A program made the translations under genes and the position numbers. A stretch of 64,000 nt of DNA. It comes from Ulvibacter litoralis (lineage in GTDB: Bacteria > Bacteroidota > Bacteroidia > Flavobacteriales > Flavobacteriaceae). The first letter of the stretch is position 1. Each line of letters begins with the position of its first letter. Below are positions 36,724 through 45,161 of the stretch, piece after piece. The notes below the pieces were generated by a model. That model searched no databases and was not told the origin of the DNA. It worked only from the letters and a program-made list of their open reading frames with translations. Location: assembly GCF_900102055.1 (NCBI RefSeq), contig NZ_FNBA01000003.1:434001-498000 (forward strand), given 5' to 3'.

Positions 36724-37563
36724 ATGGCAGTTCAAGATATTATAAACTATTCGTATAAAGATATTTTTTCGTTGCGTGTTGTTCAATTTGAAAAAGCCTG
36801 TGTTTTTAATAAGCCAGAACAGGTGAGTAACTATAGCATCTACTGGATTAAAAAAGGAAAAGGAGTCTATAATATAGACTTTGAAAGCTATGAGTTTCAA
36901 GATAACGTTCTATTCTTTTTATCTCCTGGACAAGTGTTCTCAGTAGATTCCGAAGAAATAGAAGAAGCCTATCACTTAAGTTTTGTTCGAGATTTTTATT
37001 GCATTCAAACCCATGATAAAGAAGTTGCCTGCAATGGTATTCTTTTCAATAATATTTATGAAACCCCTTTTGTAAAGCCCTGTGAAAGAGATACACAAAA
37101 AATAGAATTCATTCTAGAGAGTTTAATAGAAGAGTTTAAAACTGAAGAAGCGGCGCAGTATGATATGCTTCAGGCGTATTTAAAACAATTTATTATTCAC
37201 TCCGTTAGAGTGAAAAAAGAGAATCATATAATTAAAGAAGACACCGAAACCAAACTCTTCAAAGACTTTAGCGTATTGGTAGAACAAAACTTCAAAACGC
37301 TTCATTCGGTAACAGACTACGCCGCTAGATTGGGAATGTCGCCAAAATCGTTGACCAAACATTTCAGTAAAATAGGCACACAAACCCCTAGTAATTTTAT
37401 CAAAAACCGAATCATTCTCGAAGCCAAACGTCAACTTATCTACACAGACGAAGCGGTAAAACAAATTGCATACGACCTCGGATTTAACGACTCGGCCTAT
37501 TTTAGCCGATTTTTCACCAAAGCAACATCAAAATCTCCCTTACAGTTTAGAAAAGAACACTAG
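36724..37563 (+). CDS. AraC-family transcriptional regulator
   Basis: A 279-residue AraC/XylS-type regulator. A cupin-like N-domain (YSIYWIKKGKGVYNIDFES, FFLSPGQVF) is followed by the two HTH motifs: AARLGMSPKSLTKHFSKIG and AYDLGFNDSAYFSRFFTKAT, ending SPLQFRKEH. The second 88-base element begins 24 bases after its stop. The next genes downstream, a Cys-rich peptide, an AhpD-like protein and a cupredoxin-like protein, are on the same strand and are the likely targets. This is inference; the effector is unknown. Confidence 0.92.
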   Translation: MAVQDIINYSYKDIFSLRVVQFEKACVFNKPEQVSNYSIYWIKKGKGVYNIDFESYEFQDNVLFFLSPGQVFSVDSEEIEEAYHLSFVRDFYCIQTHDKEVACNGILFNNIYETPFVKPCERDTQKIEFILESLIEEFKTEEAAQYDMLQAYLKQFIIHSVRVKKENHIIKEDTETKLFKDFSVLVEQNFKTLHSVTDYAARLGMSPKSLTKHFSKIGTQTPSNFIKNRIILEAKRQLIYTDEAVKQIAYDLGFNDSAYFSRFFTKATSKSPLQFRKEH

Positions 37564-37587
37564 TTCTCCATTTTTTAATAATGAGTT

Positions 37588-37675
37588 GGGCGTGCCCCTA
37601 GGGTCAGGCTTTCCGTTGTATCTTTTTTTGCCCTATATGCCAGCAAAAAAAGGATGCCACTTCAATCCTTCACGC
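37588..37675 (+). ncRNA. 88-base structured element, copy 2
   Basis: It shares the plan of 30170-30257: GGGCGTGCC at the start, a CCC/GGG mini-hairpin, the block GGGTCAGGCTTTCCGTTG, a variable stem (TTTTTTTGC with GCAAAAAAA, 37623-37651) and a TCCTTCACGC end pairing with the start. The variable stems differ completely in sequence but keep their pairing, which argues for selection on structure. It lies 3' of the AraC gene and 138 bases before the Cys-rich peptide gene. Confidence 0.55.
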
Positions 37676-37813
37676 AAAAATCAACATTTCAAAAGCTTAA
37701 AAACCCTATAAAATGGGCAAGTCCAAGCATTAGGAACTTTTGTCCATTTTTAAAGGCTTCTTCTCGTCGCATCTTTGCACTGTAATTAATTAGTACTAGT
37801 AAAAACAACCCAT

Positions 37814-37909
37814 ATGAAAGCAACAGAAAACAATCAATGTCCAAATTGTTGGGGCTACCAAGTGTACGACGAGCAGAAGCCAGAACAACAAGTATGCGAA
37901 TGCAAATAA
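37814..37909 (+). CDS. 31-residue Cys-rich zinc-ribbon-like protein
   Basis: A very short reading frame encoding 31 residues. It contains QCPNCWGYQVYD near the start and VCECK at the end, that is, CPNC (Cys9, Cys12) and CEC (Cys28, Cys30): four cysteines that could bind one zinc ion. I recall similar NQCPNCWG-type peptides beside AhpD-like genes in other Bacteroidota. A near-consensus -7 box (CATCTTTG, 37770-37777) lies upstream. The next gene starts 64 bases downstream on the same strand. The four-cysteine pattern in so short a frame supports a real gene. Confidence 0.7.
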   Translation: MKATENNQCPNCWGYQVYDEQKPEQQVCECK

Positions 37910-37973
37910 TAAAATAAGTAAAACAAAAAATAAAAACCAAAACTCCTTTCCATAGGAATTAAAAACAAAAATC

Positions 37974-38534
37974 ATGAGTACAAGAATCGAAACATTAAAT
38001 CCAGAAACAACCACAGGAAAATCGAAAGAGTTATTTAACGCAGTACAAAGCAAACTAGGATTCATTCCAAATTTGATAAAAGTATTCGGAAATTCTCCAG
38101 CGACTTTACAAACCTATTTAAGCTTAGGAGAGTTAACAGCAAGTGGAAACTTCAATAATAAATTTAGAGAGCAATTGGCATTGTCTATTGCAGAAGAAAA
38201 CGAATGTAATTACTGTTTGTCGGCACACACTGCTATTGGTAAAATGAATGGCTTAACCGAAGAACAAACAGAATTAAGTCGTCAAGGAATTGCAGCAGAT
38301 GAAAAAACACAAGCAGGACTACAGTTTGCGCAAGCAGTCACAAAAAACAGAGGTCAAGTTTCTTCAGAAGCCATTGAAGCAGTAAAAGAAGCAGGTTATA
38401 ACGATGGCGATATTCTAGAAATCGTATTAAACGTAGTTTCTAACACACTTACAAACTACGTAAATCACATCGCAGAAACAGAAGTAGATTTTCCAAGTGT
38501 TGAAGCTGGAAAGTTTTCAGTAGCGGCAAACTAA
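37974..38534 (+). CDS. AhpD-like carboxymuconolactone decarboxylase-family protein
   Basis: A 186-residue protein of the AhpD/CMD fold. The redox-active motif is Cys78-x-x-Cys81 with His85 (EENECNYCLSAHTA), preceded by the conserved Glu74. Proteins of this pattern act as peroxidases or thiol-disulfide proteins rather than decarboxylases. The Glu, two Cys and His of the catalytic site are all present. It forms a probable operon with the 31-residue Cys-rich peptide upstream and the cupredoxin-like protein downstream, suggesting a thiol or oxidative stress unit controlled by the AraC gene. The substrate is unknown. Confidence 0.88.
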   Translation: MSTRIETLNPETTTGKSKELFNAVQSKLGFIPNLIKVFGNSPATLQTYLSLGELTASGNFNNKFREQLALSIAEENECNYCLSAHTAIGKMNGLTEEQTELSRQGIAADEKTQAGLQFAQAVTKNRGQVSSEAIEAVKEAGYNDGDILEIVLNVVSNTLTNYVNHIAETEVDFPSVEAGKFSVAAN

Positions 38535-38568
38535 TTAGATAGAACAAGTAACTTAAAAACACAAAACA

Positions 38569-38949
38569 ATGAAAAATTTAATAGCAGGATTATTTTTAGT
38601 AATATTCACATTTGTTGCACATGCGCAAGATGCAGCAACAAACAATGTACAAATAATTTCTTTAGAGCAAACGTTGGGTGAGTTTACACAAAAAACGTTG
38701 ACAGTTAAAGAAGGAACATACATATTCGAAGTTTCAAATAACAATGCAGCACCAGAGGTTGGGTTGGTATTAATCGAAGCAGGAAAAGATGGTACAAATC
38801 CAGAAAATCATATTGCAGATGCGTATGTGTCTCAAATGGTAACACATGGTAAAACAGAATCTTCAAAACAAGTAGCTCTTACAAAAGGAACGTATCAATA
38901 TTTCTGTCCTTTTAACAAAACTCCTCAATATACTTTAGTTGTTGAGTAG
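38569..38949 (+). CDS. Secreted cupredoxin-like protein lacking copper ligands
   Basis: A 126-residue exported protein with a signal peptide (1-19, ending AHAQ). The mature part has the cupredoxin plan: a KTLTVKEGTYIFEVSN strand pair, and a final GTYQYFCPFNKTPQYTLVV loop. A functional blue-copper loop has Cys...His...Met; here the Cys is kept but the His position reads Asn-Lys-Thr and there is no Met, so it probably does not bind type 1 copper. It follows the AhpD-like gene by 34 bases and ends in a terminator, so it closes the unit. Confidence 0.75.
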   Translation: MKNLIAGLFLVIFTFVAHAQDAATNNVQIISLEQTLGEFTQKTLTVKEGTYIFEVSNNNAAPEVGLVLIEAGKDGTNPENHIADAYVSQMVTHGKTESSKQVALTKGTYQYFCPFNKTPQYTLVVE

Positions 38950-38974
38950 TACATAGTTGAAGTTTATTAGTTGG

Positions 38975-39000
38975 AAAAGCGAACCGTGAGGTTCGCTTTT
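38975..39000 (+). terminator. Intrinsic terminator after cupredoxin-like gene
   Basis: An 11-bp perfect stem (AAAAGCGAACC with GGTTCGCTTTT) closes over loop GTGA and leads into TTTGTTT. It also faces the convergent gene at 39027. Confidence 0.92.
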
Positions 39001-39026
39001 TTTGTTTAACTCCTGCGAAATACTTT

Positions 39027-40607
39027 TTATTTAAACTTTCTTCTGTGCGCTATTATTTCCTCTCTTGTTATTGGAGTTTCTTTCACTAAATAATAAATTA
39101 GTTTTTTGTATACATAAAGCGTTTTTATGAATTGAAAATTTTCATCAAAGATGTCGTAATAGTCATAATCGTTATAACTATTTTGATATTCAAAAAGGTA
39201 ATACTTTTCTCCTTTTTGAAAGTTTTTTTCAATTACATCTCTGCTCTCCTGAAACGTTTTATCAGTGTAAATTGATGAAGAGGTTATTTTTGTAAAACCT
39301 TCCATTTCAATGGTCGTTAAATTTGCTAATTCGCCATTTGGCTTCACTTCACCTATATGATTAGGGTTATGACGGGGGGCGTTTTCCTGATTAATGATTC
39401 TATGTTCTTGTAAATCGTATACAGCAAAATCATCTTTTTCATGATCCGAGATAGCTAGTTCATAAATTAAAAACCTATTATTTAGTACGTGAATCGGTTT
39501 CATTAATTTGGTGTAAAAGACAGGATTAACTCCATATCTCTCGTAGATTTCTACTAAGGCATCGTAAACTTCTTCCACAATATCGAGTTCTTCACTTGTT
39601 TCAGCGTACTTAAATGAGTTCTGGGTAAAATAGTTATCTCCGAAGACGCTAGCGCTTAAACTCACAGTAATTTCAGGTAAAGATTTGCCTTTTGTCGTAT
39701 CTTTAATCTGAGGCAATTCGCCCCAGCCATCATTTTTAGTGTAGGCTGTCGTTCTTTGCACCTTGGCTAGTTCAGCTTCCAATTTTTCTTGCGGACTCAC
39801 CTCTTTCTTTTTATAACGGTCATAAGTTTTAATGATGTCGATCATTTCTAATTCTGGCCATTCTAGGGTTTCTATTTCGGCATTGATTGCTATTTTTTCA
39901 ATTTGCTTCCATATATCTTTAATTTTCTTAATACGCTTCTTTTTCGTTTCACGTGGAAGGTCTTTAAAGTTTTCTTCAGAAATATTTAAATGTATTTTAG
40001 GACCTGTAGGATCATCATACGACCAGTTAAAAAATTCATTCCATGTAGGAGGGCTTCCTGCTATTGTTGGACTTCTCATTAAACCTTCTCGCGCTATTAA
40101 TAAATCGTCATCTTTAACAATATAGTTGAAATAGACTTGAACAGGAGTAACAGCTTCCTCGATAGAAACTAAGCCTACACTAGAACCTGTTACCGCAGTA
40201 CCATCCCCAGCAATTCCAGCAATTTTCACTGAAAATTTTGTGGGACGTATGTCTAAGAAGCGCTTTTTTAAATCTGGATATTCTTCAAGTTGATTTAAAG
40301 TAATACTTCTTGGGGTATTTTCTATTATAACTTCATAACTCGAATTTCTAGCCCATTGCACCCCATACACTTCCATAGGTTCACCATAATAATCCCATAC
40401 ATTTATAGAAAGCGTATATTCTTTTAAGAAGCCATTTTTATCTGCGGCATCTATGGTTCCTCTATTCATAACGCCTGAAACCTTTAAATCACCCTTAAAG
40501 TGACCATTTGCATCTTTTTCTAATAGAACTTGGTTAAACCAATCAGCTTGCGCGTTTGTAAGGAAAGAAAAAAGGATAAGAGAAATTAAGGTGAATTTAA
40601 TTTTCAT
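39027..40607 (-). CDS. Secreted protein of unknown function
   Basis: A 526-residue exported protein. I use the ATG at 40607 (MKIKFTLISLILFSFLTNAQ), which gives an ideal signal peptide; the TTG at 40631 is less likely. The mature protein shows no family I recognise. It is rich in charged residues and short beta strands in its first half, has a central Lys/Glu-rich helical region (around 225-285), and then tyrosine-rich strands at the C-terminus (KGEKYYLFEYQNSYNDYDYYD). There is no transmembrane segment. It lies just downstream of an LRR protein gene on the same strand and may be co-transcribed. Confidence 0.6.
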   Translation of the reverse strand: MKIKFTLISLILFSFLTNAQADWFNQVLLEKDANGHFKGDLKVSGVMNRGTIDAADKNGFLKEYTLSINVWDYYGEPMEVYGVQWARNSSYEVIIENTPRSITLNQLEEYPDLKKRFLDIRPTKFSVKIAGIAGDGTAVTGSSVGLVSIEEAVTPVQVYFNYIVKDDDLLIAREGLMRSPTIAGSPPTWNEFFNWSYDDPTGPKIHLNISEENFKDLPRETKKKRIKKIKDIWKQIEKIAINAEIETLEWPELEMIDIIKTYDRYKKKEVSPQEKLEAELAKVQRTTAYTKNDGWGELPQIKDTTKGKSLPEITVSLSASVFGDNYFTQNSFKYAETSEELDIVEEVYDALVEIYERYGVNPVFYTKLMKPIHVLNNRFLIYELAISDHEKDDFAVYDLQEHRIINQENAPRHNPNHIGEVKPNGELANLTTIEMEGFTKITSSSIYTDKTFQESRDVIEKNFQKGEKYYLFEYQNSYNDYDYYDIFDENFQFIKTLYVYKKLIYYLVKETPITREEIIAHRRKFK

Positions 40608-40683
40608 TTTATAAGAATAAGTTAATAACAATTCAATAGTTCACAGAAGTAAGTTGCTAAATCATACATTTTTAAATCGATAC

Positions 40684-42087
40684 TTATTGAGAATATTTGA
40701 TGTTGAGAGAAGGCAATTCTTTTCTAAGCTTTTTGAGATCTTTCTCAACCTTTTTATGTGAATAGGGTCTGTACTTTTCACCTCCAACATAGATTTCCTT
40801 AAGATTTTTTAAACTTCTTAATTCTGTAGGTAAATCTTCGATTTTGGTGCCGTGCAAATTTAATACAGTTAGTTTTTTTAGGGCTCCTATTGATTTAGGA
40901 AGTTCTGTAAGAGAACTATATTGAAATTCTAATATTTCTAAGTTTTGTAATTCAGCTATTCGTTCAGATAATGCGAAACCCTCAGGAGGTCTTATGTTGT
41001 TTAATCCTAGGCCCTTTAAGTTTGTAAGGTTTAGGATCCCTTTGGGAATCTCATAGGATACATGGTCTATGTATAATTCTGTAAGCTTTGTAAGGTTGCC
41101 TAGATAGGGAATATCATCAGCATGATGATTTTGTTGCAACAATAATCTTTGAAGGTTTGTAAATTTTGATATGGATTTAGGATACTCATTTAGCTTTTTA
41201 TTATTTTTAATATAAAGCAATCGCATAGAAGTATTTTTTCCAAGGCTTTCAGGTATTTTTGTAATTGAAGTGCCAGTTATTGCTACAATATCTAAATTGC
41301 CATTTTCAAAGATAATAGACGGAATTGAATGAATTTTAGTTCCCGAAATATTTAAATACGTAAGATTTAAATGATATTGTAGCGATTCAAAATCATCTCC
41401 CATCTTCTCTTCGGCACTGTTGTACTTCAATATCATATAATTCTCCTCATCCCAATACTTTAAGTATTTTTCTACATCATCAAATTGAGTTTTATAACGC
41501 TCTATCAAAAGGTAGTCCTCAAATTTTTGTTTTGTTGGAGATTTGAGAATTTCCGCTAAAACATCTATTGCTTCTTGTTCGTAATTTTGTTGTAAAATAA
41601 AGTAACGTGCTTCTCGTTCATTTTCTAAGCGTTCGAGAGTTTTAATTTTAGTGCCATTCCTTTTTTCGTATTTGGAAGTATCGTATAATGATACAGAGGC
41701 TTGGTCCTGATTTTTTTCAAACACATTTTGAATCTCGGTAAGCTTTAAATCTAGCTGCTCTCCTGTGTTTCTATAGACTTCAAATGATTCTGAATTTAGA
41801 ACTTCCTCTGGAAGCATCAGTTTCAAGGTTTCAAATGATATTTTAGATTTTGTGTATTCTTCAGTATTAAAATAGGACAAAAAGAGCAATCCTTCTATTT
41901 TCGGATTAGAATGCCCTAAACGTTTCTTTACACTTTCTGACTTTTCAATGGCTTCGGAATAGTTTCCTGTTCTAAAATAACCTTCAGCTTTCGCAAATTC
42001 CTCTTTGGGTGTTTGCGCATATAAACTAACATTGATAAGGAGAAAGGGGATAATTTTAAGTAGGTACTTCGTAACGTTTTTTGGCAT
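40684..42087 (-). CDS. Secreted leucine-rich repeat protein
   Basis: A 467-residue exported protein. After a signal peptide (about 1-25, ending SLYAQ) the first 200 residues are helical, opening with a TPR-like pair (EEFAKAEGYFRTGNYSEAIEK). From about 230 to the end there are roughly eight leucine-rich repeats of 23 residues (LTYLNISGTKIHSIPS, LTVLNLHGTKIEDLPTEL), giving a curved ligand-binding surface. No anchor or T9SS domain is visible, so it is probably periplasmic or outer-surface associated. LRRs mediate protein-protein binding; the partner is unknown. Confidence 0.8.
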   Translation of the reverse strand: MPKNVTKYLLKIIPFLLINVSLYAQTPKEEFAKAEGYFRTGNYSEAIEKSESVKKRLGHSNPKIEGLLFLSYFNTEEYTKSKISFETLKLMLPEEVLNSESFEVYRNTGEQLDLKLTEIQNVFEKNQDQASVSLYDTSKYEKRNGTKIKTLERLENEREARYFILQQNYEQEAIDVLAEILKSPTKQKFEDYLLIERYKTQFDDVEKYLKYWDEENYMILKYNSAEEKMGDDFESLQYHLNLTYLNISGTKIHSIPSIIFENGNLDIVAITGTSITKIPESLGKNTSMRLLYIKNNKKLNEYPKSISKFTNLQRLLLQQNHHADDIPYLGNLTKLTELYIDHVSYEIPKGILNLTNLKGLGLNNIRPPEGFALSERIAELQNLEILEFQYSSLTELPKSIGALKKLTVLNLHGTKIEDLPTELRSLKNLKEIYVGGEKYRPYSHKKVEKDLKKLRKELPSLNIKYSQ

Positions 42088-42332
42088 AGTAGATTTGTTC
42101 AGCGTTTTTTGAAAACCATAAAAAACTAAAATACTATTTTTATTTTAGTTTCAAAAAGTAGGGGAGGTCTTACAGGGATGGTTTTCTGTACGTTAAACGT
42201 GTATCAATTCAAATAGTACGGACTCTATATTTCATATAGCGGAAGTGATGAAATATTCGTTTTTTAGTACAAGTTGTTGTTAATCAGTGTAAGTAGCTGC
42301 TATTAGTTAGGCGTGTTGGAAGCTAGAATCAA

Positions 42333-42355
42333 AGCGTAGTCAATGAGACTACGCT
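42333..42355 (-). terminator. Hairpin 3' of the PLP enzyme gene
   Basis: A perfect 9-bp stem (AGCGTAGTC with GACTACGCT) has a five-base loop and lies 24 bases beyond the PLP-enzyme stop. On the minus strand it is followed by TTTGATTCT, a weak T-tract, so termination is likely but not certain. Confidence 0.6.
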
Positions 42356-42378
42356 AAATTTTAGCATTTTGAAGGGGT

Positions 42379-44223
42379 TTAAATTTTTTCAATAAATTTT
42401 AAAAACACTTCTTTATGACGCTCAAGATCTAGATTTGGAGATAGCGATGCTCTAATAATATAATCTTTATCTCCTTCTTTAGTGGTTCCTTGCGTCGAGG
42501 TCGCTGGAATGGTCCAGTAGCACCCAGACAACTGTCCGTAACTCACACAGTATTTACTTTCGTTTGGAATTTTTGTAATCATTAAATTGATCAACTTCAA
42601 ATTCAAAGCTCTTTTATAGGCTTCTTTTTCTTCATCTGTGTTTCCTTTAGTAGGAAGATCTAATGAAAATACAGAAGGAGTAAATCCTTGTGCGGCTAAT
42701 TCTTCAGAAACAAAATTAATTTTAGCTTCAGGCAGCGTCTCATGGATAAAGTTTACAAATTCACGCGTATTGGTGTAAGCATCTTTAATACGTTGATTCA
42801 TGGACGGCAATTGCTTCCCTAGTATTTCATATTGAAGCGCAGTCGCCTCGTTGTCGCAAAGGGTTAAATGCGTCTCTATTTTTTGCATCAACGCTTTTGT
42901 TTTTTTATTCCCTACACAATACCCAGCAGTACATTGTCCGCCACTTGGAAATTTCGATCCACTAGCGAATGAGATGGTTCGAACCGTTGAAAGAATATCT
43001 TCCTCTCCTAAAAAATGAACATTCGGACAAAATGTTTGATCTAAAATAAAAACAGGGTCAATAGCAATTTCTCCATTTGCCGTTTTACGTTCCTGACTTA
43101 AAACTTCTTTTAATCTTTGAAGATCTGGAACTTCAACTCTTGGGTTTGTTGGGATTTCAGCAATGATATACGGGATGGCATCTTCAGTAGCAATTTTAGC
43201 TAAAACGACATCAATACTCTGGTTCATGTCGTTTCCGCCATCAACAGGTAGATCTACGATTTCAACATTGTCTAGACAAGCAGCAACACGTCTCGCTTGG
43301 TCATTAGTACCACCATAACAATTTGGAGGGACAATAATTTTAATCGCTTTTCCTTTATGATTTTCTATGGCATCGTCAATTAACCCCATTAAAATCGCAT
43401 ACTGAATGGATAGTCCGCTAGAGGCAACTAACGGTTTTAAAGAGGTGTTTGTAATCTCGTTAATTGATTGTAAAACCGCCGTTTTATTTGCTTCATTACT
43501 ACTTGCTTTGACTTCGATAGGAGCGTTTGCAACAAGTGCTTTTAGAGCCACAAGCGCGTTGGCAGGTGTCATTGCAATCGTCTCTCTTCTTCGCACATGC
43601 TGAATGTCTGAAACATAGGTTTCATTTTGTGCTCCATTTACTAATAAAACACTTCCTAAGTGAGAATGAAGGTTAATATAAAAGTCAATATTGGCGTTGA
43701 GGTCGTAGGTAGTAATTTCATTTTGTTCTGAAATGAAAATAGTACTTCCATCAAACGTTGAAGAATTCTCCGCATTGTCAACTTTTTTCAACTCAAAATT
43801 ATAACCGTAAACTCGCTTTATTTTTTCAGCATCAAAAGAGGTTGGTAATTCACCAGAATAAAGGATTTGAGTTTTTTTAGCAGCAAATAAATTTTTTCTT
43901 AGAATTGCCAAAACAGGAACCGTCTTTGAAGAAAAACTGATTACATTTTCTGGTTTTAGATTATTTAAGTGCGCAATTCCCCACTCTAACACACACGATA
44001 ATGGGTGTCCTAATCGAATGTAATCGTATGCTGTGGGTAATTGATATAGTGCTTCTGAATCAGAATTATTGGTATTGTATAAGGTTTCAAACTGATCTAA
44101 AAATTGAGTTTTAGCCAATTTTTCATCATAAATATCTAATCGATGCGTCGTTGTGCTCAACCAACCTGTTGGCATATTTTCTAATACATCTTTAATATAA
44201 TTTCGCATTTTAGTCTCTTTCAT
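42379..44223 (-). CDS. Cys/Met-metabolism PLP-dependent enzyme, extended
   Basis: A 614-residue cytoplasmic PLP enzyme of the cystathionine gamma-synthase fold. The PLP-binding region is visible in the centre-right part, with the internal aldimine Lys in SFASGSKFPSGGQC and the cofactor-contacting Asp in FILDQTFCPN. Typical family members are about 400 residues, so the N-terminal 200-odd residues are an addition. The first ATG consistent with a proper start is at 44223; the TTG at 44250 adds nine residues. Reactions of the family include beta- or gamma-replacement and elimination on sulfur amino acids. The exact reaction is not predictable. Confidence 0.8.
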   Translation of the reverse strand: MKETKMRNYIKDVLENMPTGWLSTTTHRLDIYDEKLAKTQFLDQFETLYNTNNSDSEALYQLPTAYDYIRLGHPLSCVLEWGIAHLNNLKPENVISFSSKTVPVLAILRKNLFAAKKTQILYSGELPTSFDAEKIKRVYGYNFELKKVDNAENSSTFDGSTIFISEQNEITTYDLNANIDFYINLHSHLGSVLLVNGAQNETYVSDIQHVRRRETIAMTPANALVALKALVANAPIEVKASSNEANKTAVLQSINEITNTSLKPLVASSGLSIQYAILMGLIDDAIENHKGKAIKIIVPPNCYGGTNDQARRVAACLDNVEIVDLPVDGGNDMNQSIDVVLAKIATEDAIPYIIAEIPTNPRVEVPDLQRLKEVLSQERKTANGEIAIDPVFILDQTFCPNVHFLGEEDILSTVRTISFASGSKFPSGGQCTAGYCVGNKKTKALMQKIETHLTLCDNEATALQYEILGKQLPSMNQRIKDAYTNTREFVNFIHETLPEAKINFVSEELAAQGFTPSVFSLDLPTKGNTDEEKEAYKRALNLKLINLMITKIPNESKYCVSYGQLSGCYWTIPATSTQGTTKEGDKDYIIRASLSPNLDLERHKEVFLKFIEKI

Positions 44224-44472
44224 AATTTTCACCTTTGAATGGGTTCGCAATTTACGTTAATTAGATTTCTTTTTGAAGTGTTACAAGTCGTTTTGTTGTA
44301 GTAATCCTAACGAATTAGTAAGCTAATTATACGTTGTGACGAAGCATTCAAAATGAAGTGATGCTATTATTTAATGTTCTTAGTAGATCGAATTGCTTGA
44401 AGCCGCTTGAGATTGGGTTAAGTATGTATTTTATTTCTGAAAGGTAGGAGGCTGCTACTTTGTGGGTTGCAT

Positions 44473-45021
44473 TTATTTAATTCGTTGATACATCTGAACC
44501 TTGTCAATATAGTCCTCGTTTTCCTTGAAGAAGTCTTTTATAATACCACTAACCTCAAAGCCCATATTTTTATATAGATTGTATCCTAATTCATTCGAAG
44601 CATACACAGCGAGCCAAACAATTTCAATTTTCGATTTATTTTTAGCCCAATCGACAGCGGCTGTAATCAGAATTTTACCGAGGCCTTGATTTCTCCAATC
44701 CTTTTGAATGCCCATTCCGAGCATTGCTGTATGATTTATTTTTGACCTTTTGCTTCCTGTTAGATCAATATTCCCAATTAGTTCATCTTCAAATTCAGCA
44801 ATTAAAACAATACTGTTCGTGCTATTTTGATATTCTTCAATCAAATGCGATTCTTTTTTTAAATTATTTGGGTATTCTTCCAAAGTCAAAGGAAGTGTCG
44901 TTGTATTTTCTATATAGCCTCTTTTCAAACTAAGAATGGCTTGGGCATCTGCTACTAAAGGACTTCTAACAGTAATCTGCTTTCCTGATTTTACGGTATA
45001 AAATGTTTTTTCAAATTTCAA
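44473..45021 (-). CDS. GNAT-family N-acetyltransferase
   Basis: A 182-residue GNAT enzyme. The acetyl-CoA signature is QKDWRNQGLGKILI (about 111-124) after an AMLGMGI strand, and LAVYASNELGYNLYKNMGFEV is the C-terminal motif B. The substrate is unknown; the family includes ribosomal-protein and polyamine acetylation and antibiotic modification. The start codon is TTG: no other usable start lies nearby and a stop precedes it in frame. The CTATCTTAG motif lies about 22 bases upstream, giving a short leader. Confidence 0.82.
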   Translation of the reverse strand: MKFEKTFYTVKSGKQITVRSPLVADAQAILSLKRGYIENTTTLPLTLEEYPNNLKKESHLIEEYQNSTNSIVLIAEFEDELIGNIDLTGSKRSKINHTAMLGMGIQKDWRNQGLGKILITAAVDWAKNKSKIEIVWLAVYASNELGYNLYKNMGFEVSGIIKDFFKENEDYIDKVQMYQRIK

Positions 45022-45042
45022 TAGCAGTATTTTTTCTGAAAA

Positions 45043-45050
45043 CTAAGATA
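45043..45050 (-). promoter_or_regulatory. CTATCTTAG motif upstream of GNAT gene
   Basis: The minus strand reads AATTATTAACTATCTTAGTT and runs into TTTCAGAAA (45033-45041), so both recurring motifs are joined here. It lies 22 bases from the TTG start. Confidence 0.4.
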
Positions 45051-45129
45051 GTTAATAATTAAAAAGGAGTAGTACGTTCGTTCGGTTAATAAAAGTCGCA
45101 ATTATGTCGAATAGGCATTGTAATGTTTT

Positions 45130-45137
45130 TACTTTTG
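45130..45137 (+). promoter_or_regulatory. -7 promoter box for flavin oxidoreductase
   Basis: TACTTTTG exactly matches TAnnTTTG. It lies downstream of the in-frame ATG at 45123, so that ATG cannot be the real start; the ATG at 45162 follows with a leader of about 20 bases. Confidence 0.6.
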
Positions 45138-45161
45138 CACGGAATTATAGGAAACAAGAAG

